Position numbers and translations under genes: made by a program | The notes under the pieces: model-generated | The model's database searches: none | What the model saw: only the letters and a program-made list of their open reading frames with translations | Told to the model about the DNA's origin: nothing | Part shown: positions 25,320 to 33,923 of the stretch, in pieces | Position numbering within the stretch: the stretch's first letter is position 1 | How the letters are laid out: every line of letters begins with the position of its first letter | Assembly (NCBI GenBank): GCA_035524595.1 | Contig: DATKOP010000029.1 | Coordinates: 1 to 36,697, forward strand | Length of the DNA stretch: 36,697 bases | From: CAIKZZ01 sp035524595 | GTDB lineage: Bacteria > Pseudomonadota > Gammaproteobacteria > Steroidobacterales > Steroidobacteraceae | Direction of reading: 5' to 3'

Positions 25320-26678
25320 ATGATCCCAAGTCACCGACTGCCGCATCCGTCGCGTCGCGCGCGCTCGCTCCTGCCGGCGGCGCTCCTGCCGGCGGCGCTG
25401 CTGCTGCTGCTCGCCGGCTGCATGGTGCAGGAGACGCGCCCGCAGCCGAAGCTCGCGGCGGTGCAGGCGACGCACGAGATCCCGGCCGACCAGCTGCTCG
25501 ACGTCGGCGTGCGCCTGTTCGACCCGGGCGTGCCGAAGGACATCGAGGAGCATCCGGAGAAGGGCGAGAAGGTCAGGATCAACCCCGAGATCCGCAAGGC
25601 CGAGGCCCGCTACCTGCCGACGCTGCTGCGCGCGACGCTCGAGGGCACCGGCGAGTGGGGTGCGGTGCGGGTCGTGCCGCAGAAGGCGCTGCTCGACGTC
25701 GACGTCGACGGCAAGATCGTCGAGTCGACGGGCTACCGGCTCGCGCTCGACATCTCGGTCAGCGACGCCACCGGCCGGCACTGGTTCTCGAAGCACTACC
25801 AGCGCGACGCCGACACGAGCACCTACCGCGACGGCGCCCCCCGGGACCGCGATCCGTTCCAGAACATCTACGTCGAGATCGCCAACGACATGCTCGCGTT
25901 CCGCGAGCACCTCGCCGCGGCCGACCTCGCCGCGATCCCGCGCACCACGCGGCTGCGCTTCGGCAACGACCTCGCGCCGGCGGCGTTCAGCGACTACCTC
26001 GCCAAGGACCGCCCGCGCGAGGGCAAGCCCGAGTACCGCATCGTGCGCCTGCCGGCCGACGACGATCCGGTGGTCGAGCGCGTCGATCGCATCCGCCAGC
26101 GCGACGCGGCGATGGTCGACACGGTGAGCGAACACTACGGCGCCTTCGCCGAGAAGCTCGCCGATCCGTACATCGGCTGGCGGCGCTCGACCTACGACGA
26201 GATCGACGCCGAGGAGAAGGCCAAGCGCGAGGCGACCACCCGCAAGCTGCTCGGCGTCGGCGCGATCATCGCCGGCATCGCGCTGCCGAACATGTGCGGC
26301 GGCGCGCCGACCTACGGCAACTACGTCTGCAGCGGCGGCGAGGCGCTGGTGCGCGCCGCGGCGGTCAGCGGCGGCGTGATGGCCGTGATCTCGGGCTTCG
26401 AGAAGGGCAAGCAGGCGCAGATCCACACCGACGCGATCAAGGAAATCACCGGCTCCTTCCAGAGCGAGGCGGCGCCGGCCGTGGTCGACGTCGAGGGCCG
26501 CACGCTCAAGCTCACCGGCAGCGCCGAGGCGCAGTACGCCGAGTGGCGCCAGCTGCTGCACGACCTCTACCAGGAGGAGACCGGCATCGTCGCCGACCCG
26601 GCCTCGCCGGACGGCGGCCGGGCCGCGGCGCCGGCGGCCGCACCGGCGGCGGCACCGCCGCCGAAGGACCCGAGCTGA
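25320..26678 (+). CDS. Predicted lipoprotein with internal glycine-rich hydrophobic segment (cluster gene 3)
   Basis: The protein has 452 aa. The signal ends LLLLLAGC with C34 lipidated. The N-terminal part (about 50-230) is a mixed alpha/beta domain (GVRLFDPGVP, YLPTLLRATLE, GEWGAVRVVP) similar in feel to periplasmic lipoproteins of undefined function. A hydrophobic, glycine-rich stretch (about 305-360: LLGVGAIIAGIALPNMCGG, then SGGVMAVISGFEKG) with two cysteines follows. The last 30 residues are Ala/Pro-rich. I do not recognise a named family. Only 8 bases separate it from the kinase gene, so it is probably co-transcribed. It may be a partner of the kinase's periplasmic domain. Confidence 0.85.
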   Translation: MIPSHRLPHPSRRARSLLPAALLPAALLLLLAGCMVQETRPQPKLAAVQATHEIPADQLLDVGVRLFDPGVPKDIEEHPEKGEKVRINPEIRKAEARYLPTLLRATLEGTGEWGAVRVVPQKALLDVDVDGKIVESTGYRLALDISVSDATGRHWFSKHYQRDADTSTYRDGAPRDRDPFQNIYVEIANDMLAFREHLAAADLAAIPRTTRLRFGNDLAPAAFSDYLAKDRPREGKPEYRIVRLPADDDPVVERVDRIRQRDAAMVDTVSEHYGAFAEKLADPYIGWRRSTYDEIDAEEKAKREATTRKLLGVGAIIAGIALPNMCGGAPTYGNYVCSGGEALVRAAAVSGGVMAVISGFEKGKQAQIHTDAIKEITGSFQSEAAPAVVDVEGRTLKLTGSAEAQYAEWRQLLHDLYQEETGIVADPASPDGGRAAAPAAAPAAAPPPKDPS

Positions 26679-26686
26679 CCGGGCCC

Positions 26687-28999
26687 ATGGCGAGCGTGGG
26701 CCCCGGTGACCGCCTCGCGGCGCGCCTCGTGCTCGTGCGCCCGCTCGGCGGCGGCGCCGGCACGGCGGTGTGGCTGGCCGAGGACCTCGAGCGGCGGGTG
26801 CGCTGCGTCGTCAAGATCGCCGCCGGCGCCGAGGCGCGGCGCGTGCTCGCGCGCGAGGCCGGGCTGCTCGCGCGGCTCGCGCACCCCGGCATCGTCGCCT
26901 GCGACGGCACGCTCGAGGATGGCGAGCGCCTGCTGCTGCTCACCGAGTACCTGCCCGGCGGCGACCTCGGGGCGCTTTGCGGCGGCGCCTGGCCGCAGGC
27001 GATCGCGGCGCTCGGGCCCGCGCTCGCGGGACTCGCGCACGCGCACGCCGCCGGCGTCGCGCACGGCGACCTCAAGCCCGCCAACCTGGTGCGCGCCGCC
27101 GACGGCGGCGCGCGGCTCGTCGATTTCGGGGTCGCGGCCGCGGCGCTCGAGGGCCTCGCCGCGCGCGGTTCGCCCTACTCGCGCAGCCCGGCGCAGTGGC
27201 AGGGCCAGCCGCCGGCACCGGCCGACGACCTGTGGGGGCTCGGCGCGCTGCTCTACCAGCTGGTCGCCGGCGCGCCGCCCTACTACCCGGCGGTGGACGC
27301 CGCGCGCCTCGCGCGCGAGCCGCCGGCAGCGCCTGCGGGCGCGCCGCCGGCGCTCGCGGCGCTGATCGTGCGGCTGCTGTCGCCGCAGCCCGCCGCACGC
27401 GGCGAGCTCGCGGCGGCGCGCGCGACGCTCGCCGAGCTCGCCGCCACGTCCGCGCCGGAGCCGCGGCCGCGGGCGCCTGCGCCGGCGCCGCCGCGGCCGC
27501 TGCCGGCGGCCGGCTGGCAGCCGGCCGCCGCGGTGCAGGCGCCGCCGGGCCCCGCACCGCGCCGCTCCGCCGCGCTCGTGATCGGCCTGCCGCTCCTGCT
27601 GGCGGCGGTCGTCGGCGTGTTCGTCGTCCTGCCGCGCTGGGCGCGCGAGCACCCGCCCGAGGTCGCCGTCGTCGCGAGCGCGCCCTCGCCGATCCTCGCC
27701 GCGCGCGAGGCCGCCGCTCCCAAGGCGCTGCCCTCGACGCCCGAGGGCCTCGCCGACCTCGCCCGCGCCAAGACCGGCGCCGAGACGGCGCGCGCCGCCT
27801 TCGAGGCGGCGCGCGCGCCGCTCGCGGGCGAGCACGCCGAGCTCTGGGGCGGCGCCGAGCTGGCGCGCATGAACGGCAGCGCGAGCGACGCCGAGGCGCG
27901 CTACCACGAGCGCGACTACGCCGCGGCCGCGGCCGCCTGGGCGGTGGCCACCGAGCTCGTGCCGCGCATCCGCGCCGGGCGCGCGCCGGCGCTGGCAGCC
28001 GCCCTCAGGGACGGCCGCGCCGCCTTCGAGCGCGCCGACGCCGCGGCCGCGACCGCGGCCTTCGAGCGCGCGCTCGCGATCGAGCCGGCAAACGCCGTCG
28101 CGCGCGCCGGCCTCGCCCGCGCCCGGCGCCTCGACGAGGTGATCGCGCTCTGCGACGCGGGCGCCGCGCTCGAGCGGCAGGGGCAGCTCGAGGCCGCCGC
28201 CGCGAAGTACCGTGCGGCGCTGGCCGCCGACCCCGCGACCGGCGCCGCCAGCGCGGCGCTCGCGCGCCTCGCCGCGCGCGGTCGCGCCGACGCCTTCGCG
28301 CAGGCCATGGCGCAGGGCCAGAAGGCGCTCGCCGCCGGCGACCGGCCGCGCGCCCGCGCCGCCTTCGAGCACGCGCTCACGATCCAGCCGGGCGCCGCCG
28401 AGGCGCAGGACGCGCTCGCCCAGCTCGCGCTCGGCGACCAGGCGGCGACCATCGCGCGCGAGCGCGCCGCGGCGGACGCGGCGGTCCGCGAGGAACGCTG
28501 GGCGGACGCGGTGCGCGCCTACGACGCGGCGCTCGCGCTCGACGCGACGCTGGTGTACGCGCAGTCCGGCAAGGCGGTGGCCGAGCCGCGCGCGGTGCTG
28601 GCGGCGCGGATCGACCGGCTGCTCGCGGCGCCCGCGCGGCTCGAGTCGGAGGAGGCGCGCAGGAGCGCGCGGGCGCTCGCGGCCGAGGCCGAGGACACGG
28701 CGGCGGCCGCCGGCGCCGCGCCGGTGCTGCGCCGCCAGCTCGCTGCGCTCCAGCATGCGATCGTGCTGGCCGAGACGCCGGTGCGTCTGACGCTCGTCTC
28801 GGACAACCTGACCGAGGTGGTCGTGTACCGCGTCGCGCGGCTCGGCACCTTCGCGGCACGCGAGCTCGAGCTGCTGCCCGGCCGGTATACGATCGTCGGG
28901 CGTCGGGCCGGCTATCGCGACGTGCGCCGCGAGGTGGAGGTCGCGCCCGGCGCGGAGGCGCCGGCACCGGTCGACGTCCGCTGCCTGGATCCGATCTGA
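26687..28999 (+). CDS. Membrane Ser/Thr protein kinase with periplasmic TPR and PEGA-like domains (cluster gene 4)
   Basis: The protein has 770 aa. Kinase domain (about 10-250): glycine loop LGGGAGTAVWLA, K43 in CVVKIAAG, E57, catalytic loop H126-G-D128-LKPAN133, and D146-F-G. All residues needed for phosphate transfer are present; the HRD arginine is Gly, so it is a non-RD kinase with a very short activation segment. A Pro/Ala-rich linker (255-292) leads to one TM helix (about 294-315). The C-terminal part is periplasmic: TPR-like helical repeats (about 385-640, for example AAATAAFERALAIEPANA and ARAAFEHALTIQPGAAEA) and a final PEGA-like beta domain ending at ELLPGRYTIVGRRAGYRD. It would sense an envelope signal and phosphorylate cytoplasmic partners. 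Confidence 0.93.
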   Translation: MASVGPGDRLAARLVLVRPLGGGAGTAVWLAEDLERRVRCVVKIAAGAEARRVLAREAGLLARLAHPGIVACDGTLEDGERLLLLTEYLPGGDLGALCGGAWPQAIAALGPALAGLAHAHAAGVAHGDLKPANLVRAADGGARLVDFGVAAAALEGLAARGSPYSRSPAQWQGQPPAPADDLWGLGALLYQLVAGAPPYYPAVDAARLAREPPAAPAGAPPALAALIVRLLSPQPAARGELAAARATLAELAATSAPEPRPRAPAPAPPRPLPAAGWQPAAAVQAPPGPAPRRSAALVIGLPLLLAAVVGVFVVLPRWAREHPPEVAVVASAPSPILAAREAAAPKALPSTPEGLADLARAKTGAETARAAFEAARAPLAGEHAELWGGAELARMNGSASDAEARYHERDYAAAAAAWAVATELVPRIRAGRAPALAAALRDGRAAFERADAAAATAAFERALAIEPANAVARAGLARARRLDEVIALCDAGAALERQGQLEAAAAKYRAALAADPATGAASAALARLAARGRADAFAQAMAQGQKALAAGDRPRARAAFEHALTIQPGAAEAQDALAQLALGDQAATIARERAAADAAVREERWADAVRAYDAALALDATLVYAQSGKAVAEPRAVLAARIDRLLAAPARLESEEARRSARALAAEAEDTAAAAGAAPVLRRQLAALQHAIVLAETPVRLTLVSDNLTEVVVYRVARLGTFAARELELLPGRYTIVGRRAGYRDVRREVEVAPGAEAPAPVDVRCLDPI

Positions 29000-29015
29000 A
29001 CCGCGAAGCGAGCCC

Positions 29016-31454
29016 TTGCGCCGGTACCACCTCAGCTCCCCGCTCGGACAGCAGCCGCTCGCAGCCGCCGACTTCCCGCTGTCGATCGGCGGCGCCGGCG
29101 CGCGCATCGTGGTGCCGGGCGTCGCCGACGGCGCGCTGGTCGCGCTGATCGGCCTCGACGGCGCGGAGCCCTACCTGCAGCCGGTGGCGGGCGAGGCCGC
29201 GCCGCGCGCGGGCGGCGCGCCGCTCGCCGAGTCCGTCTGGCTCGCCGACGGCGAGCGCTTCGAGGCCGGCGAGGCGCGCTGCCGCGTCGAGGCGCCGGGC
29301 GAGGACTGGACGCTCGTCGTCGAGCACGCCGGCGGCGACAACGCGACCGAGCCGCCCGCCTACGCCGAGGGCGCGGCACCGGCCGAGCCCGAGGACGTGC
29401 CGGTGCGCCAGGCGCTCGCCGCGGTCCGCTTCGAGGCGCCGCAGGCGGGCGCGGCCGCGCCCGGTGCGGCACGGCGGCGCATCGATCCCGCCCGCGTCGC
29501 GCTCGCGGCGCTCGCGCTCGCCGCGATCGGCGTGCTCGCGCTCCTGATGGCCGCGAGCGCGGTCACGGTGCGGGTCGCGCCCGACCTGCCGCCGGACCGC
29601 GCGCGCTTCGCCGGTGCGCTCATCGACCTGCCGGTGGCCGGTCACCACCTGGTGCTGCCCGGCGCCTACCGGCTGCGCGTCGAGAAGCAGGGCTACGTCG
29701 CGGCCGAGATCCCGGTCCGCGTCACCGGCAGCGCCGGCCAGCGCTTCGAGGCCGCGCTCAGGAAGCTCCCGGGGGTGCTCGCGGTCGACACCGGCGGCGT
29801 CGCCGCGACCGTGAGCGTCGACGGCCGCGCCGCGGGGGCGCTGCCCGGCGAGCTGACGCTCGAGCCCGGCACGCGCACGCTCACGATCGAGGCGCCGCGC
29901 TACGCGCCGGCCACCGAGCGGGTCGAGGTCGAGGGGCTCGGCCACCGCCAGCAGCTGAGCGTGCGCCTCGCGCCGCTGTTCGCGGCGGTGCGCATCGAGT
30001 CGGTGCCGGCCGGCGCCGCGGTCGCGGTCGACGGCGTCGCGCGCGGCACGACGCCGCTGACCGTGGAGATCGACGCCGGCCGGCGCCTGGTGACGCTGCG
30101 CCACGAGGCGTTTCGCGCCTGGGAGTCGCCGATCCTGGTCAAGGCCGGCGAGCCGCAGACCGTCGGCCCGGTCACGCTCGGCCTGCCGGACGGCCGGCTC
30201 GTGGTCACGAGCGAGCCGTCCGGCGCGGACGTCAGCGTCGCCGGCAGCTACCGTGGCCGCACGCCGCTGACGCTGCCGCTCGCGCCCGGCACCGCGCACG
30301 AGGTGCTCGTGACCCGCGCCGGCTACGCCGCCGCGACCCGCAGCGTGCGGCTCGAGCCGAGCGCCACCGCGACGCTCGCCGTCGCGCTCGTGCCCGAGCT
30401 CGGCGAGGTCGAGATCAAGGGCGAGCCCGCGGATGCCGAGCTCTACGTCGATGGCCGGCCGGCGGGCCTCGCCAACCAGCGCCTGCGGCTCACCGCGATC
30501 GCGCACCCGATCGAGATCCGAAAGTCCGGGCTCGAGCCGTACCGGACGACGGTGACGCCGCATCCCGGGCTCCTGCAGGCGGTGAACTTCGTGCTCAGGA
30601 CCGCGGCCGAGCAGAAGCTCGCGCGCTTCCCGCTGCATCTTCGGACCGCCCTCGGGCAGGTGCTCAAGCTGCTGCCGCCCGGGACGTTCACGATGGGCAG
30701 CCCGCGGCGCGAGCCGGGCCGCCGCGCCAACGAGCCGCAGCGGCCGGTGGAGATCCGCCGCGCCGTCTACCTCGCCGAGAAGGCGGTCACCAACCAGGAC
30801 TTCCGCGCGTTCAAGCCGGACCACCTGAGCGGCGCCTACCAGCAGGAGACGCTCGACCTCGACCTCTATCCGGTCGCCAACGTCTCCTGGCAGGAGGCCG
30901 CCGAGTACTGCAACTGGCTGTCCGCCAAGGAGGGCCTGCCGCCGGCCTACGCCGCGACCGGCGGGCGCCTGGCGCTCGCGCGACCGGCGACCACCGGCTA
31001 CCGGCTGCCCACCGAGGCCGAGTGGGAGTACGCGGCGCGCTGGACCGGCGCCGGCAACGACCGCAAGTACCCGTGGGGCAGCGCGCTGCCGATCCCGGCC
31101 CGGGCCGGCAACTTCGCGGACGCCCGCGCGGTCTACCTGCAGGGCCACGTGCTGCCCGACTACGACGACGGCTACCGCGTGGCGGCGCCGGTCGGCAGCT
31201 TCGCGCCGAATCCGCTCGGCTTCTACGATCTCGGCGGCAATGTGCTGGAATGGACCTCGGACTTCTATACCGTGTACCCGGACGCCACCGCCACCACGGT
31301 GGACCCCACCGGGCCCGCGGACGGCGAGTCGCACGTGATCCGCGGTGCGAGCTGGCTGACGGCGAACATCGCGGAGCTGCGGCTCGCCTGGCGCGACTAC
31401 GGCACGAGCGGCCGCGCGAACCTCGGCTTTCGGATCGCCCGCTATGCGGAGTGA
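29016..31454 (+). CDS. Degenerate-FHA / TM / PEGA-repeat / SUMF1 fusion protein (cluster gene 5)
   Basis: The protein has 812 aa from TTG 29016, 16 bases after the kinase stop; the ribosome site is weak. Residues 15-105 have the strand order of an FHA domain (PLSIGGAGARIVVP, VWLADGERFEAGE) but lack its phosphothreonine-binding Arg/Ser/Asn. A TM helix lies at about 161-184. Four or five PEGA-type repeats (about 185-530, units such as SVPAGAAVAVDGVARGTTPL and SEPSGADVSVAG) follow. A SUMF1 domain (about 552-812: LPPGTFTMGSP, YRLPTEAEWEYAARW, YDLGGNVLEWTSDFY, RGASW, NLGFRIA) ends the chain. No Cys occurs between RGASW and the end, so formylglycine synthesis is excluded. The C-terminal 620 residues would be periplasmic. 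The fusion is unusual. Confidence 0.92.
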   Translation: MRRYHLSSPLGQQPLAAADFPLSIGGAGARIVVPGVADGALVALIGLDGAEPYLQPVAGEAAPRAGGAPLAESVWLADGERFEAGEARCRVEAPGEDWTLVVEHAGGDNATEPPAYAEGAAPAEPEDVPVRQALAAVRFEAPQAGAAAPGAARRRIDPARVALAALALAAIGVLALLMAASAVTVRVAPDLPPDRARFAGALIDLPVAGHHLVLPGAYRLRVEKQGYVAAEIPVRVTGSAGQRFEAALRKLPGVLAVDTGGVAATVSVDGRAAGALPGELTLEPGTRTLTIEAPRYAPATERVEVEGLGHRQQLSVRLAPLFAAVRIESVPAGAAVAVDGVARGTTPLTVEIDAGRRLVTLRHEAFRAWESPILVKAGEPQTVGPVTLGLPDGRLVVTSEPSGADVSVAGSYRGRTPLTLPLAPGTAHEVLVTRAGYAAATRSVRLEPSATATLAVALVPELGEVEIKGEPADAELYVDGRPAGLANQRLRLTAIAHPIEIRKSGLEPYRTTVTPHPGLLQAVNFVLRTAAEQKLARFPLHLRTALGQVLKLLPPGTFTMGSPRREPGRRANEPQRPVEIRRAVYLAEKAVTNQDFRAFKPDHLSGAYQQETLDLDLYPVANVSWQEAAEYCNWLSAKEGLPPAYAATGGRLALARPATTGYRLPTEAEWEYAARWTGAGNDRKYPWGSALPIPARAGNFADARAVYLQGHVLPDYDDGYRVAAPVGSFAPNPLGFYDLGGNVLEWTSDFYTVYPDATATTVDPTGPADGESHVIRGASWLTANIAELRLAWRDYGTSGRANLGFRIARYAE

Positions 31455-31460
31455 GGCACG

Positions 31461-31733
31461 ATGAACCAGTCCCTGCTGTTGCGATTCGCAGCCCTCACCG
31501 CTGCGGCGCTGGTGCTCGCGGGCTGCGGCGAGGTCCGCGCCGCCGATCCGCCCGCCGCGACGCCGCCCGCGCCGGCGGCGCCGGCCAAGGACGCGGCGAC
31601 GCCGCCGGCCAAGGACGCCGGCGCGCCGGCGGCCGGCGCCAAGGGCGCCGACGGCAAGGCCTCGCCGCTGCACTTCGAGCCGACCGAGAAGACGCGCGCC
31701 GACTTCGAGGTCTCGTTTCCGACCGACATCTGA
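31461..31733 (+). CDS. Small Ala/Pro-rich lipoprotein (cluster gene 6)
   Basis: The protein has 90 aa. The signal ends LVLAGC with C22 lipidated. The mature protein is only about 69 residues: an unstructured Ala/Pro/Lys part (PPAATPPAPAAPAKDAATPP) and a short charged end (HFEPTEKTRADFEVSFPTDI). GAGG lies about 4-7 bases before the ATG, and the gap to the previous stop is 6 bases. It may act as a tether or plug peptide. No family is recognised. The spacing shows it is part of the same transcript as its neighbours. Confidence 0.8.
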   Translation: MNQSLLLRFAALTAAALVLAGCGEVRAADPPAATPPAPAAPAKDAATPPAKDAGAPAAGAKGADGKASPLHFEPTEKTRADFEVSFPTDI

Positions 31734-31761
31734 CCGACCCCGGGGGAGCGCGGCCCGCGCC

Positions 31762-32571
31762 GTGAACGCAAGACGCATGAAGAAGAACCGCTCCGAGTTC
31801 ATGTACGAGCTGTACGCGCTGCTCGCGGTGATCCTCGTCATCCAGGGCTTCTACACCGCCGTGGTCCGGCCGCGCGCGGTCGCGATCCTCGCCGCGCAGC
31901 AGGCCGCGATGGCCAAGGACCCCGAGTACGTGCCCGAGCGCACGCTGTGGGTGATCGCCAAGGACTACGAGCAGGAGGTGTGCGTGATCCTGTCGCTGTG
32001 GGCGGTGATCGTGATGGCGCTGCGGGCCCGCACCGCGACCCGCGCCCGGCGGCTGCTCGACCGCGACCTGCTGCACCTGCCGGAGGGCATGCGGGTGCTG
32101 CCGGAGGACTCGCGCGAGTACCTGCGCCAGCTCGAGGGCGTCGACGAGCACACCCGCGGCATGCTGCTGCCGCGCGCGCTCTTTACCGCGCTCGAGCGCT
32201 TCGGCGCGACGCGCAGCGTCCAGGACGCGAGCGCCGCGGCGCGCAACACCTGCCAGATGGAGAACGAGCGGCTCGACTCGGAGCTCGCGATGGTGCGCTT
32301 CGTCGCCTGGGCGATCCCGGCGCTCGGCTTCGTCGGCACGGTGCGCGGCATCGGCGAGTCGCTGCAGCAGGCGCACCGCGCGATCGAGGGCGACGTCTCC
32401 GGCGTCACCGCCGGCCTCGGCGTGTCCTTCAACGCGACGCTGATCGCGCTGACGCTGTCGATCGTCGTGATGTTCTTCCTCCACCAGCTGCAGCTGCTGC
32501 AGGAGCGGCTCGTGCTCGACACCGAGAACTACGTCGACGAGCGGCTGCTGCGGCACCTGCACGTGCGCTGA
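31762..32571 (+). CDS. MotA/TolQ/ExbB-family membrane channel subunit (cluster gene 7)
   Basis: The protein has 269 aa from GTG 31762 (GGGGGAG about 13 bases upstream); ATG 31777 is possible. TM segments lie at about 16-34, 72-88, 179-198 and 222-242. The diagnostic part is the last two helices: AIPALGFVGTVRGIGESL (185-201) aligns with the TolQ/ExbB GTVxGI helix, and GVTAGLGVSFNATLIALTLSIVV (213-236) with their final helix. In that family such a subunit pentamer encloses two ExbD/TolR helices and conducts protons. No ExbD gene lies beside it, but two VWA proteins with ExbD-like N-termini do. Confidence 0.9.
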   Translation: MNARRMKKNRSEFMYELYALLAVILVIQGFYTAVVRPRAVAILAAQQAAMAKDPEYVPERTLWVIAKDYEQEVCVILSLWAVIVMALRARTATRARRLLDRDLLHLPEGMRVLPEDSREYLRQLEGVDEHTRGMLLPRALFTALERFGATRSVQDASAAARNTCQMENERLDSELAMVRFVAWAIPALGFVGTVRGIGESLQQAHRAIEGDVSGVTAGLGVSFNATLIALTLSIVVMFFLHQLQLLQERLVLDTENYVDERLLRHLHVR

Positions 32572-32576
32572 GCGCG

Positions 32577-33917
32577 ATGGCGGCCGCGGCCTACTCGCTC
32601 GAGCTCACCGGGGCCGGGCTCGTGCTGCTCGGCCCGGCGGGCGTGGTCGCCGCGCCGCCGGCCTGGGCCGGCTTCGAGGGCGCGACGGTCGTGACCGGCG
32701 AGGCGGCGCGCGGCCGGGCGCGGCTCGCGCCGCTCTTCACCTCGAACCGCCACCTCGAGGAGCCGGGCACCGAGCCGCTGCCGCGCCAGCGGCCGGCGGT
32801 GCGCTCCAACGCCGACCTCCTGTACGCGCAGCTCGCCGCGCTCGCGCCGGCGCTCGGCGGCGAGCCTGCGGTGCTCGCCGTCTCGAGCGCGTACACGCTC
32901 GCGCAGCTCGCGCTCGTGGCGGCGGTCGCCGACGCCGCCGGGCTCGGCGTCGCGGGCCTGGTCGACGCCGCGGTCGCGGCCTGCGCCGACCTGCCGTCGA
33001 CGCCGCGCGCGCTGTGCCTCGACCTCGAGATGCACCGCGCGGTGCTGACCGAGCTCCACCGCGGCGAGACGCTGCGCCGCGGGCGGGTGGACATCGCGCG
33101 CGGCCTCGGCCTGCGCGCCTTCGAGGACCAGGCGGCCGGCTTCGTCGGCCGGGCCTTCGTGCGCGCGACGCGCTTCGACCCGCTGCACCAGGCGGCCAGC
33201 GAGCAGCTGCTCTACGACCGCCTGCCGCTGTGGCTGGCGGCGGTCGCCGGCGGCGAGACCGAGGTGGTGCTCGAGCACGCCGGGCTCAGGCACGAGACGC
33301 GGCTCAGGCTCGCCGAGTTCGCGGCGGCGCTCGAGCCGCTCGCGGCGGACGTCGCGCGCCTCGTGAACTCCGCGCGCCGCGCCGGCGAGCCGGTGACGCT
33401 GTACGTCAGTGCGCGCGTCGCCGCGGTGCCGGGCCTGGTCGCGAGCCTGGCCGCGATCGGCCAGTGCGCGCTCACCGAGCTCGGCGCCGGCGCCGCGGCC
33501 GAGGGCGCCCGGGCGCACGCCGCCGAGATCGCCGGCGGCGCGCTCGAGTTCGTGACCGCGCTCGCCGGCGCGCCGGCGGCGGCGGCGGCCGCGGCCGCGG
33601 CCGAGGGCGACGGTCGCGCGCCGACCCACGTCATCTGCCAGGGGCGCGCCTACGCGCTCGGCCCGGAGCCGCTGACGGTCGGCCGCGGGCCCGTCGGCGC
33701 GCGCACCATCGTGCTCGCGGGCGCCCTCGCCGGCGTCTCGCGCAGCCACTGCCGGCTGCTCGCGAGCGGTGCCGAGGCGGTGCTCGAGGACCTGTCGGCC
33801 TACGGCACCTTCGTCAACGGCGGCCGGGTCGCGCGCCGCGCGCGGCTCGCGACCGGCGACCGGATCCGGGTCGGCACGCCGGGCGTCGAGCTCGAGCTCG
33901 TGCGCCTCGAGGAGTGA
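32577..33917 (+). CDS. Hsp70/actin-like domain fused to a C-terminal FHA domain (cluster gene 8)
   Basis: The protein has 446 aa. The ATG is 5 bases after the channel-gene stop. Residues 1-320 show the strand/helix order of a degenerate Hsp70/FtsA-like ATPase half: YSLELTGAGLVLL, then NADLLYAQLAALAP, VLAVSSAYTLAQLALV, GLVDAAVAA and ALCLDLEMHRAVLTEL. The usual ATP-phosphate glycines are poorly kept. After an Ala-rich linker (about 330-342) an FHA domain (351-446) follows with the full binding set: LTVGRG, VSRSHCRLL, DLSAYGTFVNGGRV. It should bind phosphothreonine peptides in the cytoplasm, and the kinase of the same cluster is the obvious source. The Hsp70-like call is by pattern only. Confidence 0.75.
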   Translation: MAAAAYSLELTGAGLVLLGPAGVVAAPPAWAGFEGATVVTGEAARGRARLAPLFTSNRHLEEPGTEPLPRQRPAVRSNADLLYAQLAALAPALGGEPAVLAVSSAYTLAQLALVAAVADAAGLGVAGLVDAAVAACADLPSTPRALCLDLEMHRAVLTELHRGETLRRGRVDIARGLGLRAFEDQAAGFVGRAFVRATRFDPLHQAASEQLLYDRLPLWLAAVAGGETEVVLEHAGLRHETRLRLAEFAAALEPLAADVARLVNSARRAGEPVTLYVSARVAAVPGLVASLAAIGQCALTELGAGAAAEGARAHAAEIAGGALEFVTALAGAPAAAAAAAAAEGDGRAPTHVICQGRAYALGPEPLTVGRGPVGARTIVLAGALAGVSRSHCRLLASGAEAVLEDLSAYGTFVNGGRVARRARLATGDRIRVGTPGVELELVRLEE

Positions 33918-33923
33918 GCCGCC

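Noticed and set aside
29016..31454. Active formylglycine-generating enzyme
   Set aside because: The SUMF1 domain has no cysteine in the catalytic region and no sulfatase gene is nearby.
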